Shown here: positions 1 through 11,745 of the stretch, in pieces | How the letters are laid out: each line of letters opens with the position of its first letter | How positions within the stretch are numbered: position 1 is the first letter of the stretch | Assembly (NCBI RefSeq): GCF_028372415.1 | Contig: NC_092874.1 | Span: 58,255,865 to 58,319,864, forward strand | DNA: 64,000 nt | Direction: 5' to 3' | Source of the DNA: Notamacropus eugenii | Lineage: Eukaryota > Chordata > Mammalia > Diprotodontia > Macropodidae | Notes under the pieces: generated by a model | What the model saw: the letters and a program-made list of their open reading frames with translations, nothing else | Told to the model about the DNA's origin: nothing | Database searches by the model: none | Translations under genes and position numbers: made by a program

Positions 1-408
1 GTTGCATAGAAGAATTAAAATGAATGGGAGAAATCATAAAACGAAACAAAACGTAATACAAAAGAACATAGTACACTTCATTCTGCAATTGAATTCCATA
101 ATTCTTTCTCTGAATGTGGAAAGTATTTTGCCTTGAGTCCATTGGGAATTTTTTAAGTGCTTGCATCGCAATGAAGTACTAAATCTACCAGAAAAATTCC
201 TTGCACGCTGTGGTTGTTGCTGTGTACAAAGTTCTCCTGGTTCTGCTCCTTTCACTCAGCATCAGTTCATGTAAATCCTTTCAGGCCTCTCTGAAATCTT
301 CCTGTTCATTATTTCTTATAGCACAGTAGTATTCCATTACATTCATATACCACAGTTTATTCAGCTATTCCCTAATTGATGGCATCCCCTTGATTTCCAG
401 TTTTTGGA
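1..408 (-). mobile_element. L1 3'-end fragment
   Basis: Reads on the minus strand as the 3' part of a marsupial L1. The stretch around 225-405 (cagcatcagttcatgtaaat, then a statement of cacagtagtattccattaca) is closely repeated at about 55065-55240 inside a longer L1. It stops about 100 bases before the STAM exon at 512. The left end is cut by the window. No open frame remains. Confidence 0.75.
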
Positions 409-511
409 AAGTCGAGGATTCTTGAGCATTGTAAACTTATCTGTCAAATATTACTTACCAGAAATAGGGAGAACTTGTTATTACTGTGCACTAACTACTT
501 TATTACTAAAG

Positions 512-599
512 GACAAAATGGACCAGCTTCTACAGATGTTACAAAGTGCAGATCCAAATGATGACCAGCCAGATCTACCAGAACTGCTTCATTTGGAAG
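512..599 (+). CDS. STAM: STAM coding exon (ITAM/coiled-coil region begins)
   Basis: STAM is a cytosolic endosomal adaptor. With HRS (HGS) it forms ESCRT-0, which gathers ubiquitinated cargo at early endosomes; it also couples cytokine receptors to JAKs. This exon encodes DKMDQLLQMLQSADPNDDQP followed by DLPELLHLE, near-identical to human STAM and part of the GAT-like coiled-coil core that pairs with HRS. The acceptor is ...actaaag before 512 and the donor is GT at 600-601. The exon ends after the first base of a codon, which the next exon completes. The five exons found here sum to 693 coding bases (231 codons) without a break, so they are the C-terminal part of a protein that is about 540 residues in human. 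The VHS, UIM and SH3 parts lie upstream of the window. STAM2 is the alternative, but the tail matches STAM better. Confidence 0.93.
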
Positions 600-1149
600 G
601 TAAATGTTATTTTCCCGTTAAAGCAATTGTTTCTTATGAATGGGACTTGAGGCTATCATTAGGATTGGTACCTACTGTCTTACTGCACTGTATCTCAGAT
701 TACAATAAAATGGAGGGTAATGAATAAAGAAGGCTCAGTGTTAGTTTAGGGACTGTTTTGTCTTTATCTTGAAAGTATCCTTTTGAGAGTGTTCCTTTTT
801 CTAATTTAAGGAAAGTATAGTATACTAGGTTTTGGACTATTTCATACACAAGTCTAAGCATCTTCATGGTTTTATGCTTTGCCATTTTCTAGGACTCACA
901 TGACTTCTCTGATTTAGATCTCATCCAGGCTATTTTTAGTCTTTCTAGTGCTCAGAATCAGACAATTTTAGTCAAAATTTTGGGGATCAATTATTCATCA
1001 AGCATTTGTTAAGTGTTTTTTATGTGCCACCCTCTGTAGGGCACTGGGGATAGATACAGAGATGAAAAATGACTTAGTCCTTTGGAGGGGAAGAGGGACG
1101 TGGCAAAATGTGGCTTTGTGATCATCTTTAATCACTGTTGTATTCTTAG

Positions 1150-1204
1150 CAATCTGTCACCAAATGGGACCACTTATTGATGAAAAACTGGAAGATATTG
1201 ACAG
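1150..1204 (+). CDS. STAM: STAM coding exon
   Basis: A short exon flanked by acceptor ...tattcttag and donor gtaaag. With the split codon from the previous exon it encodes AICHQMGPLIDEKLEDIDR (human AMCHQMGPLIDEKLEDIDR). It continues the helical core that binds HRS. The 55-base length and both phases fit the neighbouring exons. It is too short to appear as an open reading frame. Confidence 0.93.
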
Positions 1205-1409
1205 GTAAAGAACATAAGTTATCTTATATCAACACTATGCTTTTTCCTTTTAATGCTGTCCCAAAATTGGGTAGTGTCATATCTGCTTACATTGTCAAAT
1301 ATGAAGTGATCAAATTCATTAGCTGAATCTACCAAATTTTTACAAAATGTAGGCAAGAGGATTCAAAATAGTAATAGCTGGCACCATAAAGGACTTTAAC
1401 ATCTGTAAG

Positions 1410-1600
1410 GAATGTCACATCCCCTTACTTAACCTCACAATCAAATATCATAGGAATTCTACCCATCTTTCAGATGAGGAAATGGAGACTCAGAGATAAT
1501 AAGTGACATATCCATTTTCATATTCTTATTATGTACTGGAGTAAGAATTTGAATCTGGCCCTCTGCTGATTCCAAGTCTGACATGGCTTTATTCATTTGG
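1410..1600 (-). repeat. MIR fragment in STAM intron
   Basis: The antisense MIR core (cagatgaggaaatggagact and the following aagtgacat...gaatttgaatctgg) is recognisable. It lies between STAM exons at 1204 and 2031. Confidence 0.55.
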
Positions 1601-2030
1601 AACTTCGGGAGGAAAGTGCACCAAACCCTTTTTCTTACCGAAGTGAAGATTTAGTTGACTTTCTATAATCTTGGCTCTTGAGAAATCACTTGAGTGCTGT
1701 TCTTGCTAATTAGAGATCATTTTACTCTGGTCATTCCTTTCACAAGTGACTGAACCCTAAATGATTAAGGAAACTTTCACTTGTGGCTGCATAAGCCCCA
1801 TAAACTACAAGAATCTCCCAGGTGGTCTTCTGTAGCTTTGAATTTCACTTGTTGTAGTATAGAACTTTGGATAGCTCAGACCAGAAATGAGAACAGGGAT
1901 TCTCTGCTACTTTGTAAGAACCACAGTCTAACTTATACAGTGCAGCACTCTATTGAGTTTATTGGTTAGTTTTAAAGATTCATTTAAGCAGTTTAGTTTT
2001 TATGCAACAACTTGTTTTGTGATATTACAG

Positions 2031-2184
2031 AAAACATTCAGAACTTTCAGAACTCAATGTCAAAGTGATGGATGCTCTTTCATTATATAACAAATTGATG
2101 AATGAAGACCCAATGTATTCCATGTATGCAAAATTACAGAACCAGCAGTATTATATGCAGTCACCGGGTGTTTCTGGTTCTCAG
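2031..2184 (+). CDS. STAM: STAM coding exon with ITAM
   Basis: Acceptor ...gatattacag, donor gtattg after 2184. The exon encodes [20 protein letters not shown] and then the tyrosine motif [17 protein letters not shown], a YxxL...YxxL ITAM as in human STAM ([17 protein letters not shown]). It ends at SGVSGSQ-equivalent residues (SPGVSGSQ). In human STAM this region mediates HRS and JAK contacts. Reading past 2184 gives intron sequence, so the exon closes in phase 0. Confidence 0.95.
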
Positions 2185-3199
2185 GTATTGAATTTTTTAA
2201 AAGCTTGTTTTTTTATGTGTATGATTTTAAATCTGCTTAATGAAATAATTCAAAGGTGTTTTCATCATTAGCAGTTATTTGGGAGATTCTTACTTGTCTT
2301 TTTTCTCTGTATAAAAATATTAGAACAAATTAACATTTTTAAGATATTAGTAGCACACATTATAGTTTTTAAGTATCATACTAGAAACATCAAATGTTAA
2401 ATTTTTTTAAAAAGCAGATGTTTTGATTGCCTAGAATGTTCTTGGTTTGCAGTGAGATGGGTCAGTAGCTAACCAGATGCATTATTCTAAATTTAGTTTC
2501 TGTGAGTTTAAAATAAAAATACTGCTGTTGAATTTCTTTTCTGCAAAATAAAACACTCTTTGTGCTATAGATTTGCCTACAATAAATTCCCTAAATTGGT
2601 CGATGTTTTTTGAATTTGTATTGCATATTTCCATTGGGCTAGAACCAGTTTCCATATTTTACATAATTATAACTTCTAATTATGTGAATTTGAATATTCA
2701 ACCATCTCATGGAATTAATTATTCTTAGTATTCGATACCTAGTCTTATGCTGAGACTAAGGTTATAATTCACAGAAATATTTTCACCTCTCTTAAAATTT
2801 GGTGTACACTTTATCTCATTACAACAGATTGGCCTCTAACATTAACATTAATCTAATATACCAGACAGTTCTAATATATAGAATGTAAATATCTTAGGTG
2901 TATTCAAGAGAAATTGAATATTAGGTATTTTTAAGGGGAAGGACTTTTTAGATAAAAGCGTAATTAAAAAAAAACAAACCTGAAAAAAAAGCTTGTCTTT
3001 TAGAGTATGTCTTCTCAAATTGTATAGTCTCTATTCCAGGAAGTGCTACCCAGAGAACATCCAGGTGACTTGGACTAATGAACATATTCATATAAAAATA
3101 GGGAGCTCATATGAAATCTCTTCTGAACTTCTCTCGGGAAGGAAGAATAAATGAATAAATGTGAATTACTCAGATTTTCTAAGAAACAGATTGAGAACA

Positions 3200-3395
3200 C
3201 AGCTGTAGACCTAGAAGAGGTGTCGTTTCAGACGTCCCCTAGATCTGCTCCTTTTACAGACGAGCAAACTCAGGTGCAGAGAGCTCAGGCTGCTAGCCTG
3301 AGCAAGTGACGCCTGGCCTTGGGTGGACCCAGGGTTTAAGCCCAGGCCCTTGGGCTTCCCTCAAGGTCAAGGGCTCTTCTTGCTGCTCCACTGCC
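3200..3395 (-). repeat. MIR fragment in STAM intron
   Basis: The antisense MIR pattern is present: ttttacagacgagcaaactc, then gcagagag, a diverged 'ttgcccaaggtca' region and a Cys/Pro-like ccactgcctc end. It lies 300 bases before the exon at 3697. Confidence 0.55.
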
Positions 3396-3696
3396 TCCTT
3401 CAGTCTGGGAGAGTTGTCTTTGTCTCCTTGTCACACAGAAAATCATGAATGTAAGTAAGGGACTTCAGCCTGGGCAGCCGGAAGTCCATCTCACTGCTAT
3501 GTTGGATCATTGCCAGGGGGACCCCAGAGTCAGTCAACTGTCTGAGTCACATTAACTCCTTTTGAAACAGTTTACCGCTTGAAAAGATTTTAATTTTTCC
3601 TTGAATTTTAAAGGGACAGTAGTTTATTAATTATAGTTAAAATGTTCTTGTTGATCTTGTTGATGTTTTAATGTTTATCATGTATGATTTTTCTAG

Positions 3697-3866
3697 GTAT
3701 ATCCAGGGCAGCCTCAAAGTGGTGCTTATTTGGTGGCAGGGAGTGCACAAATGGGCCATCTTCAGAGCTACAGTCTTCCCCCAGAGCAAATATCTTCTCT
3801 CAGCCAAGGAGCACCGTCAGCAAACCCAGCACTTTGTAATCAACAAGCTCAGGCTTCTTATCCTAA
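3697..3866 (+). CDS. STAM: STAM coding exon, Pro/Gln/Ser-rich tail
   Basis: Acceptor ...gatttttctag, donor gtaatt after 3866. In frame with the preceding exon it encodes VYPGQPQSGAYLVAGSAQMG, HLQSYSLPPEQISSLSQ and SANPALCNQQAQASYP, matching human STAM over the disordered C-terminal tail. A longer open frame over the same bases, starting at 3671, reads the wrong frame and is not real. The exon ends after two bases of an Asn codon. Confidence 0.94.
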
Positions 3867-6786
3867 GTAATTTGGATGTTTTGTTTTGAATGAGTTCTAG
3901 GAAAACTTAATTTAAATTTTCCATTTATTTTCCATTTACCATCCAAATGGGTGCATTCAAATGATCAGATTAGATTTAGCCTCATGGATCAACATTTCTC
4001 ATTCTTAGAAATTTTCTTAGTAGAGAAATATTTAGTTGTTCCTTTTGCAGAAAGACCTGAAAAAGGTCTTTCTGAAATTAAAATCTGCAATATTTGGTTT
4101 GAATCACTTAACATTCATGTAAAACTTGAAATTGACTAGTAATTTTTTTCTATAAATAAGAATTAAGGTTTTAAAGTTCATGGACTGTTCATAAAGAAAT
4201 ATGGTCAGAAGTCATTAAAGTCTATAACTATTTCCTTCTTTGGAAGTCATGGCATTATAAGGGAGGTTAGGTGCCTGTGAACAAAAGCTAGAGATGAGCT
4301 CCTTTCAACAAATTCCATTGGGATAAATGGCAAAACTGCAGGCAGCTCTGCATCTTGATGATACTTTTATAGTGCTAACACCTTTACTATGTCCTGTATA
4401 TGGAAGATATATTAAGTAAATGTTTTTTCCTAGCTGCCTTTTCAAGGTCTTGTGAGACTTTAAAAAGCAATTCAATTCAATATGCATTAATCAAACATTT
4501 TTTATGTACAGGGTACTGTGCCTTGTACAAAAACAGAATAGAAAGTCCCTGTTTTCCTGGAGCTTACATTCTACTAAGGTATATACGATCAGTAGAGGAT
4601 AATTGGTGGAGGGAGAAGACACTAACAGCCTGGGCAAGAGGGGTTTATGAGAGGACTTCCTTAGTAGGGAACCCTTGAGCTGAGCTTTGAAGGAGAATGA
4701 AGATTCTGAGGAACTTCTGAGGGGGAATTTATGTCAGGCCCATCTGTGTGGTCATGCAGGAGGAGATTGGAGGGCTGCCAGAGTTCCTTTCATTGGCCCT
4801 GTGGTATATGTAACATCTGGACATTATTACCCTGTGGTATCATTCTTGTTGCATCTGCTTTGGGATAGCTACACATAACCCTCTTCTGCTGAGGTCATGT
4901 GGAGGTTGAAAGTTGAGATGCTGAGTAATGGCAAGCTGTTTTTTCTCCAGGTTGTCTTAGAATGACCTTTTCTACTTCTAATGAGGGTCACTTTGGTATG
5001 ATGGGCACAGGATATGCAGGACTTAGGTAGAAGCCCACCCTGGTGCTTATTATTCTGTGAGTGTGAAGATGCTGATGGTGCTGGTGGTTGTAAAACATGA
5101 ATAGGTGACTTCAATTTCTTCCACCACTGCTGCCTTTCCAAATGATTTCAGAACCGTAGGCAACAGATATCCCAAAGTGATTATGTCTGATGGGTGCGGG
5201 GTTCTTCGTCATTTATTATAGAGGCATTAATTCTTTTGGCATTACAGATAACTACCAGTTCATCAGCATTTTAGGGCTCAAAGAAGTTTATCCTGTGATG
5301 CTAGTGTTGTTGTCACTTGACTAGGACTAGGCAAAATTGCAGATTAATTAAAATTTATCCAATGCTAGGCAATCACCAGTTACCCCCACCTCTTGTCATT
5401 TGACATGGAGCCACTCCCATGCTGTCCGTAGTTATCCCTACTGACCATCACTGTTTTTCTTATGGGTGTCCCATACATAGGATTTAATTTGCCTATTTTT
5501 TATTCTCTTTGTCTAGTCTCCAAAGGTCCTGTTTTATATCAGTGTAAAAATTCATAAAACTATAGTTTTTTTTCCCCAAGTCACACACTTTTAATCTTGG
5601 GTTTTTTGGAGACCATTGTCTAAAACTCCAGAGGATTACTCTAACAACTGGGATTATAGCACAGTGGTAGACAGGTGGGAAAGTATTTTGTTGTAGGCAA
5701 ATTTCAGCTTACATTAAATTAGCACGTAAAGCTGGCTCTTCAGTCCACAACACCTAGATATGATCCCAGACTGACCTTGCCTCTTATCTCAGGACAGCGT
5801 GTCTCAATCTGTGGCCTGTTAAGGGTTATTGAGAGAAGATGGAGTTCATACAAATTTCATTTCCTCACTTCTCATCTTTAGGATATCGGGAATGAATTTG
5901 TTCCTCCACTATCAAATAGAAGTAAAACACTGAGGTTTCCCCCCCCACCAAAAGTGTTTAATTGCTTTCATAATTTGAACCCCTCTTAATTTAAGTAAAT
6001 TCTTGAAAACATACTTTGTTGGGTTTCTTTTTCTCCATTACATGGTCTTTCCTTGAATATTTTCTTTGAAATAAATAAGTAATTTCTCTCTAAAAAAGGG
6101 TTTTTTAAAGCCTGTTGATATACACTCTAATGGTTTCCCAACCCTCCCAATAACATATATGAACAGCTTGTTATTTTTTTCTGAAATGAATGTACTATAG
6201 AATACTAATGGAAAAATCAACCAAAGTTGTTGATCAAGTTGATGCCAAAGTAAAACTTGGCCCAACTTTTAATAATAACAGTCTTGGAAAAGGTCCTATA
6301 TTATTTGAAGTTGAAATGGCTTGAAGAATGCCTCAGTCTCTTTGAGTGTACTGATACTTTATACAAACCTTGCTATAGCAGAAATGGAAATGTCCTTAAA
6401 ATATTTGCTTAAATCTGTATAGTAGGTGTTGAGGGGAACTGTATAGTGAACCAAAATTTGTTTTAATTGCCACACCATAGAAAGCATATTACATTTATTA
6501 AAACATACCATGATTTTTTCATTTCTGTTTTTGGAAAGGATTTGTTTTTAAGAACCACTATTAAGAAATATTGGTTGTAAAAAACAAGTTTAGGACTAAA
6601 TGACAAGAAATTTTAATGTTTAATTTGAATTTTTCATAATTCATGAAATTTTGGAAAGGGAGCTTAAATTTAAACTATACCCAATCTTGTTCATATATAG
6701 TATTTTAGTTCTGTTTTATTACCTGTGTCTAAATAATATGTAACTGAATATTTTTGTAATTTTGATTATTTTTTTCTTTTTTTCAG
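3867..6786 (+). other. Last STAM intron
   Basis: 2.9 kb between the last two coding exons. Apart from the repeat at 4480-4730 I recognise no element. Short open frames here match nothing and lack splice context. Confidence 0.8.
4480..4730 (+). repeat. Old interspersed repeat, family not named
   Basis: It carries the run attaatcaaacattttttatg, gtactgtgcc, cctggagcttacattctact and gagctgagctttgaaggag. The same order of motifs recurs at 44955-45400 and 62755-63170. It is a mammal-wide repeat whose name I do not recall with certainty. Confidence 0.5.
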
Positions 6787-7015
6787 CACAATGGTCAATT
6801 CTGTACAAGGAAATACATACCCCAACCAGGCTTCAGTATATAGCCCTCCTCCTGCTGCTGCTGCTACTGCTGATGTCACAGTATACCAGAATGCTGGACC
6901 TAGTCTACCCCAGGTGCCAAACTATAATTTAGCATCTTCTACACTGCCTCAGCCACCCGGTAATCAACAGCCACCTCAACCACAACAAACATATACCCAG
7001 AAGGCTCTTCTATAG
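6787..7015 (+). CDS. STAM: STAM last coding exon and stop
   Basis: Acceptor ...tttttttcag. The first base completes an Asn codon. The exon then encodes TMVNSVQGNTYPNQASVYSP, a short Ala run from GCT repeats, TADVTVYQNAGPSLPQVPNY and the terminal QQTYTQKALL, followed by TAG at 7013-7015. The human protein ends QQPYSQKALL. The GCT/GCA Ala tract is shorter than the human one, an ordinary length difference. An ATG at 6791 lies inside the exon and is Met of the tail, not a start. Confidence 0.96.
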
Positions 7016-7348
7016 GACCCGAACTTGAGATTCCTAATTGTGGCTAACCTCTGCTAAGTGCAGCTGACAATATTATGAGTTCCTTCCTTTAAAATCTTAA
7101 GATTCGTTTATCCTCCACTTATAGGAATCAATCTTGACAAACAGGTGCAGTGATTGAAGAAAGTAGAACTATGTTCAATTTGCACTGACTTTTTAGGGAA
7201 TTTTCATTTTTTTGCAGAGGAATGAAACTACTTAGGACATTTAATTCCTTTCAAAATGCCTGAAAATTGGTACAAGATTATTTATGTCTGGTAAAATTGG
7301 TTGGTCTGTGAAAAACCCAAACTTACAAAACTTGTGGCATATATGTTA

Positions 7349-7356
7349 TGTACATA
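7349..7356 (+). promoter_or_regulatory. Pumilio-type 3'UTR element
   Basis: TGTACATA fits the Pumilio recognition element UGUANAUA and sits about 330 bases after the STAM stop. An 8-base match in AU-rich sequence may be chance. Confidence 0.3.
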
Positions 7357-10163
7357 TATTGTGTGTGACTTCATTTGTGGCCATTTGGAATTGCAATGGT
7401 GATCATGTGAATATATTTAACACTTAAATTAATTTTACATTACTATTTTATTTTAGTCATAAGCAAACTACCATGTTTCATAGAGTTTTATGTGGACTTA
7501 ATGGAGATTGCAATATCTTTTCAAAATGCAGGAAAATGAAATGTTATAACATTAATATTTGAGAGCTTTATGTTGTCTGTATTTTGTTTCACACTAATTG
7601 ACCCTACATTTCACTAATTGTAAACAGAACATAAATGTATCATGGCTTTCTGCAGCCTTTGATTACTGTTAACTATCATATCAAGATAAATTGGCCAGAT
7701 TTTCAATGAGGTCATAGATAATGATAACCCTCCTTTTAACCAGCTATTAAATTTCACCCTGATATTTTAAAAATACTCAACATATCATGGGACCATGAGG
7801 TAAATTAAGTAGAATCTCGTACCTTACATCTTATTGTTTAAAACACATTGCGGGGTTTTTTTCTTAGTGAAAAGTATGTAATTAGACACCTGAACTGTTT
7901 TCTGTGTTTATTGGTGACAATGACACCAAAGACAAAGGGGAATGAATGGAAATTTTTAAACTGGAAAGAAAACATAAAATACACTACATTTTCCATGTGT
8001 CTTGTAATTATTTAGAGGTTAAAGAACCTTGGAAGTTGAGAAATTATAAACATGTTTGGAAATTAAGTTGATTCATCTCTTTTATCATCTCTGACCATTT
8101 AAAATCTATTTCTTTGCTTTCCAAACAGCGTATTCTTTAATTCATTGAAGAGAGAAGAAAACCAGATAATTCAAAATAATTTATATTTGTAACTTTTCTT
8201 AGCAGCTTAGGTATTTACAGCTCTAACCTTTGATTTAAATTTGGTTGTTTTTAATTCTTTCTCGATTCTTTACGCCTTTTGATCTAATTTTGTTTCTGTC
8301 CATTGTGAATGATGCCATTTTATTCATCTGATGACAAATATTTTGAGTGTTTTACCTTTGGTCAGCTTGAAAAATTTCGGCACTGATAACATACTGGCCT
8401 TCCTTAACTATTTGTGATTCATCTGTAGACTCTGATCTACGTTTTGTTACTAGGCACTAATATATCACTGACAATATTCAAATGCCTATATTGTTAAATG
8501 AGTTGAGTTAGCAAATTTTCATATCTTTGAGAACATCATTATATTTGATTTGTGTTCTTTGTAATATATTTCCACCACTTGACAGATAGTTTACTAATAT
8601 TTCAACAGATTTGCTATTCCATTCTTGGAATGTTGGAAATTCTTGATGGTCTTAAACTTAAATATTTTGTTGCAGTGGTGTGCTTATGTTGACCTCATGA
8701 CAAATTTCATTTAAATTTATTCATTGTTTATTCTTGATATATGGTTGCCATTGTCCTTCTTGCCAAGCATCTGTGCCCAAGATGTATTTTCTTCTTTCTT
8801 TCTTGAATAGCTAAGCACCACTGATAAACCATTCCCCAAGTTAGTACTTCTTTTTTACTGGTATATATCTGGTAAATTCCGGTTAGCTCTGTTCCTTACT
8901 GAGTATATCTTTCAGTTTTTATGTAGCCCTCTTTTATATCCCGTAATCCTTAATCCCTATATGGAAATATCCAGACTTGTTAATAGACTCATGCAGATTT
9001 CTGTATCCTTATTAGAGCACTAGATTTATGGATTCAATGATAATTATACATCATAGGACAAACATTTTAAAATGGTAAGTGCTTAAAGCTAAAAATATGA
9101 ATCTTTCTCTTATTGCATTTGTTAAGAGTCTTAAGAGTATTAAGTGTGAAATCTATTTAATACACAGAATTTAACTTCTTTTTTCATCTTTAATGTTTCA
9201 TGACCTCTCTTTGGTTTCTCAAGCATTAAAATTTCAAATATGCAAATATCGACTTCACAGAATTTGCATAAATTGTTCTATTATTGTTGTTGTTGCTTCA
9301 GAAACCTGTGTGTATTGAACTTAGGTATAAAACTACTTATAAATCCTTTATTTAGAATATCCTTAGACTAATTTTAAAAAATATGAGTGTAAATTGAATT
9401 GTCTGTTAAATGGATTTCTTTAAAGCAAATCCTCTATTTCCAGTTCATAAGATATGAGAGAGGTTCATGTGAAAATCAGCCCCCTCCTAATTAAGACATA
9501 GATTGTTGAATTTACTGATGCATCAGAAGCACTCTTACCAGATGGGCACACCTCTTTTATAGCCCATATGTATCTTTGTGTCAGTTTCTAACTGTGACTT
9601 GTGCCCTTCACTGTTCTTATCCTATCTGCCCTGGCAAAGACGTTTCTCCTGTGCCTGTAATTCCTCTTCCCCACATAACAGCTTCGACAATTTTGCTTTC
9701 TTCTTCTTTAGTACTTAAAATGCTGATAGTGCTTGGTTATATTTGACATAAGCAACAGGTGCCAAACTCTATACCTGATCTGTCTCAGCCGGAAATATCT
9801 CTTAAGTTTTAGATTGTATCCTTTATGATTTTTATGTAAACTGAAAATTTCATAAATCAAATTTACTTAAAAAACTGAGTTATTGATAGAAACTTTCTTC
9901 TTTGTGTTTTAATCATGTTTAATCAATTACATGGAATTGTCTGTTTTTTCTTATTAATTTACTGAACAACCCCACCTAATATATATGTCGTTTATGATTA
10001 TGTTACTCTTTATTTTTGATAAAAGCAACATTTTTGCAAATTTGTCACTATTAACTCTCATTCTTTGCAATCCTTCTCTTCACTGGACTAATCACTTATA
10101 CTCTTTGGTGTGAATATTCTTTTACTTTAGAAAAAACCTTTTCTTAAGTCTTTTCTGAAAGTA

Positions 10164-10169
10164 AATAAA
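10164..10169 (+). terminator. Candidate poly(A) signal for STAM
   Basis: AATAAA about 3.15 kb after the stop codon. Within about 40 bases comes aggatcctccattttagtgt, which is loosely U/G-rich. Alternatives are at 14185, 14758 and 15138. Confidence 0.25.
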
Positions 10170-10504
10170 CTAGGATCCTCCATTTTAGTGTTGTAATCCA
10201 CCGGATCCTAAGTTGTTTTTTTTTAATTGGCATGTCTCAGATTGAGGGGTCTTATTTTTCTTTAGCACATTCTTCTTTTGAAATAATTAGTAACAGGCCT
10301 CAGCAATGCTCCACTTACCTCCTGTATTCATTCTCTAGACTTCTTTTCTTCCTCCTCAATAACCACCATGTCACCCTGGAGAAACCTCCTCCTAGGAGGG
10401 CCCTGCCCTCTTGATTGATGACTGCCTGCCTGATCTCCTATTTCTGGACACTCCGCAGCACTCCTCACCAGTTGCCCCTTCTTCCACCTTTCCAGTTCCA
10501 GCTC

Positions 10505-10635
10505 CTCTTTACGTTTTGTTTCCCATCTTAGAATGTAAGTTCCTTGAGAACAGGGACTGTTTTTAACTTTCTTTATATTCTTAGTGCTTAGCTTATTGCC
10601 TGGCACATAGTAAGCACATGGTAAATGCTCTGTCT
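10505..10635 (+). repeat. L2/MIR 3' tail
   Basis: The order gtaagttccttgagaacagg, ttcttagtgcttagc, cctggcacatagtaagcac, atggtaaatgct is the common L2/MIR 3' end. Confidence 0.65.
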
Positions 10636-11599
10636 GTGTTCTCTAAATTTTTCCCAGGTTCATGAACTGTAGATTTGTGGGTAGTCTCTTGTGTGTTCTA
10701 AATGTGATACTTTATTAGTACTAAATATGTTAATTCCTTACTAAGATGAGGTATTGAAATCACTTGAACTGCATCATTAAGTTTTAAGTAAATTTTCATG
10801 AGTGAATTTTCCAGATAACTGAAATAGGTCCTTCTTAACTGCGTTTGCTTTAGCCAGTCTTGGTAGAAAGCTTTCTAAACTGTTTTTTATCCTCCTTCCT
10901 TGTTAGAGGGTTCTGATGATAATTTAATCTTTTCTTGGTGATTCCAAGTGATCATTATAAACAGCCATTCCTTGTACATCTGGTATAAAAAACAGCATAA
11001 TTCTTGGTCTATTTTTAAAATATATCATCTTTTTACTTAGTATTGTGGGTCTCTGTTACTCCAACACATTATATTGTGTTGCTCTTGATATTCAACCAGT
11101 TGAGAAACCAGATAACTAAGATTATTTTGAATTTTTAAGGAAAAACCTTGTTCTGAGTAAGAACTTGAGAGTTTAATAACCTGATGATGGCTCCTGAGGG
11201 TCTCAGAAGCCCTTTGTCACTGCTAGAATTGTATCTGGGAGAATTCAGACTTGGCGTCTGATCCACTTCCTTGTTGTTTCTTAACAATCTTAAACATTTT
11301 TTATGTATGAGATTTTGTAACAAAAATCTGTAATAGTTTGTAAATGAGTTCTTCAGATTTTAAAAGCCTGTACTTGGATATAGCTATCATCCCACGCAGA
11401 TACTGGTTCTCTGACATGTACTAGTTGTCTGGCCCAACACCAGTCGCTTAACCCCTCGCTGCCTCTGGCAGCTCTCCAACCAAAATTCCTGATGCGGTAT
11501 TGATCTGCTTTCCCTATACTGAAAAATCACTGACTCAGTTCAGTAAAATATCTGGATAACTTTTCCTTAAGTCTGTAATACTCTCCTCTGAGATACTCA

Positions 11600-11745
11600 G
11601 GCTCTTGCATTTAGAGCTGGAAGGAAACTTACAGGCTATCAAGTGCAGCACTCTCATTTGACACATGAGCAAACTAAGGTGCAGAGAAGTACAGTGAACT
11701 GTCCCAAGTCCACATGGTAGGCCATGCTTCCCCACTGGGCTTAAA
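11600..11745 (-). repeat. MIR fragment
   Basis: Antisense MIR: tttagagctggaaggaaact, ttgacacatgagcaaactaa and ggtgcagagaagtacagtga, followed by a diverged distal part. Confidence 0.6.

Larger units (their letters stand above)
7016..10169 (+). other. STAM: STAM 3'UTR (end uncertain)
   Basis: AU-rich single-copy sequence directly after the STAM stop, with few recognisable repeats. A Pumilio-type element lies near its start. The first canonical AATAAA that I found after the stop is at 10164. Later ones are at 14185, 14758 and 15138, so the transcript could be longer. I cannot tell which is used. Confidence 0.5.

Noticed and set aside
404-727. A 107-codon frame including the STAM residues DKMDQLLQMLQ
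   Set aside because: Only 512-599 is exon. The frame extends by chance upstream into a repeat-derived flank and downstream into the intron, with clear splice sites at both limits.
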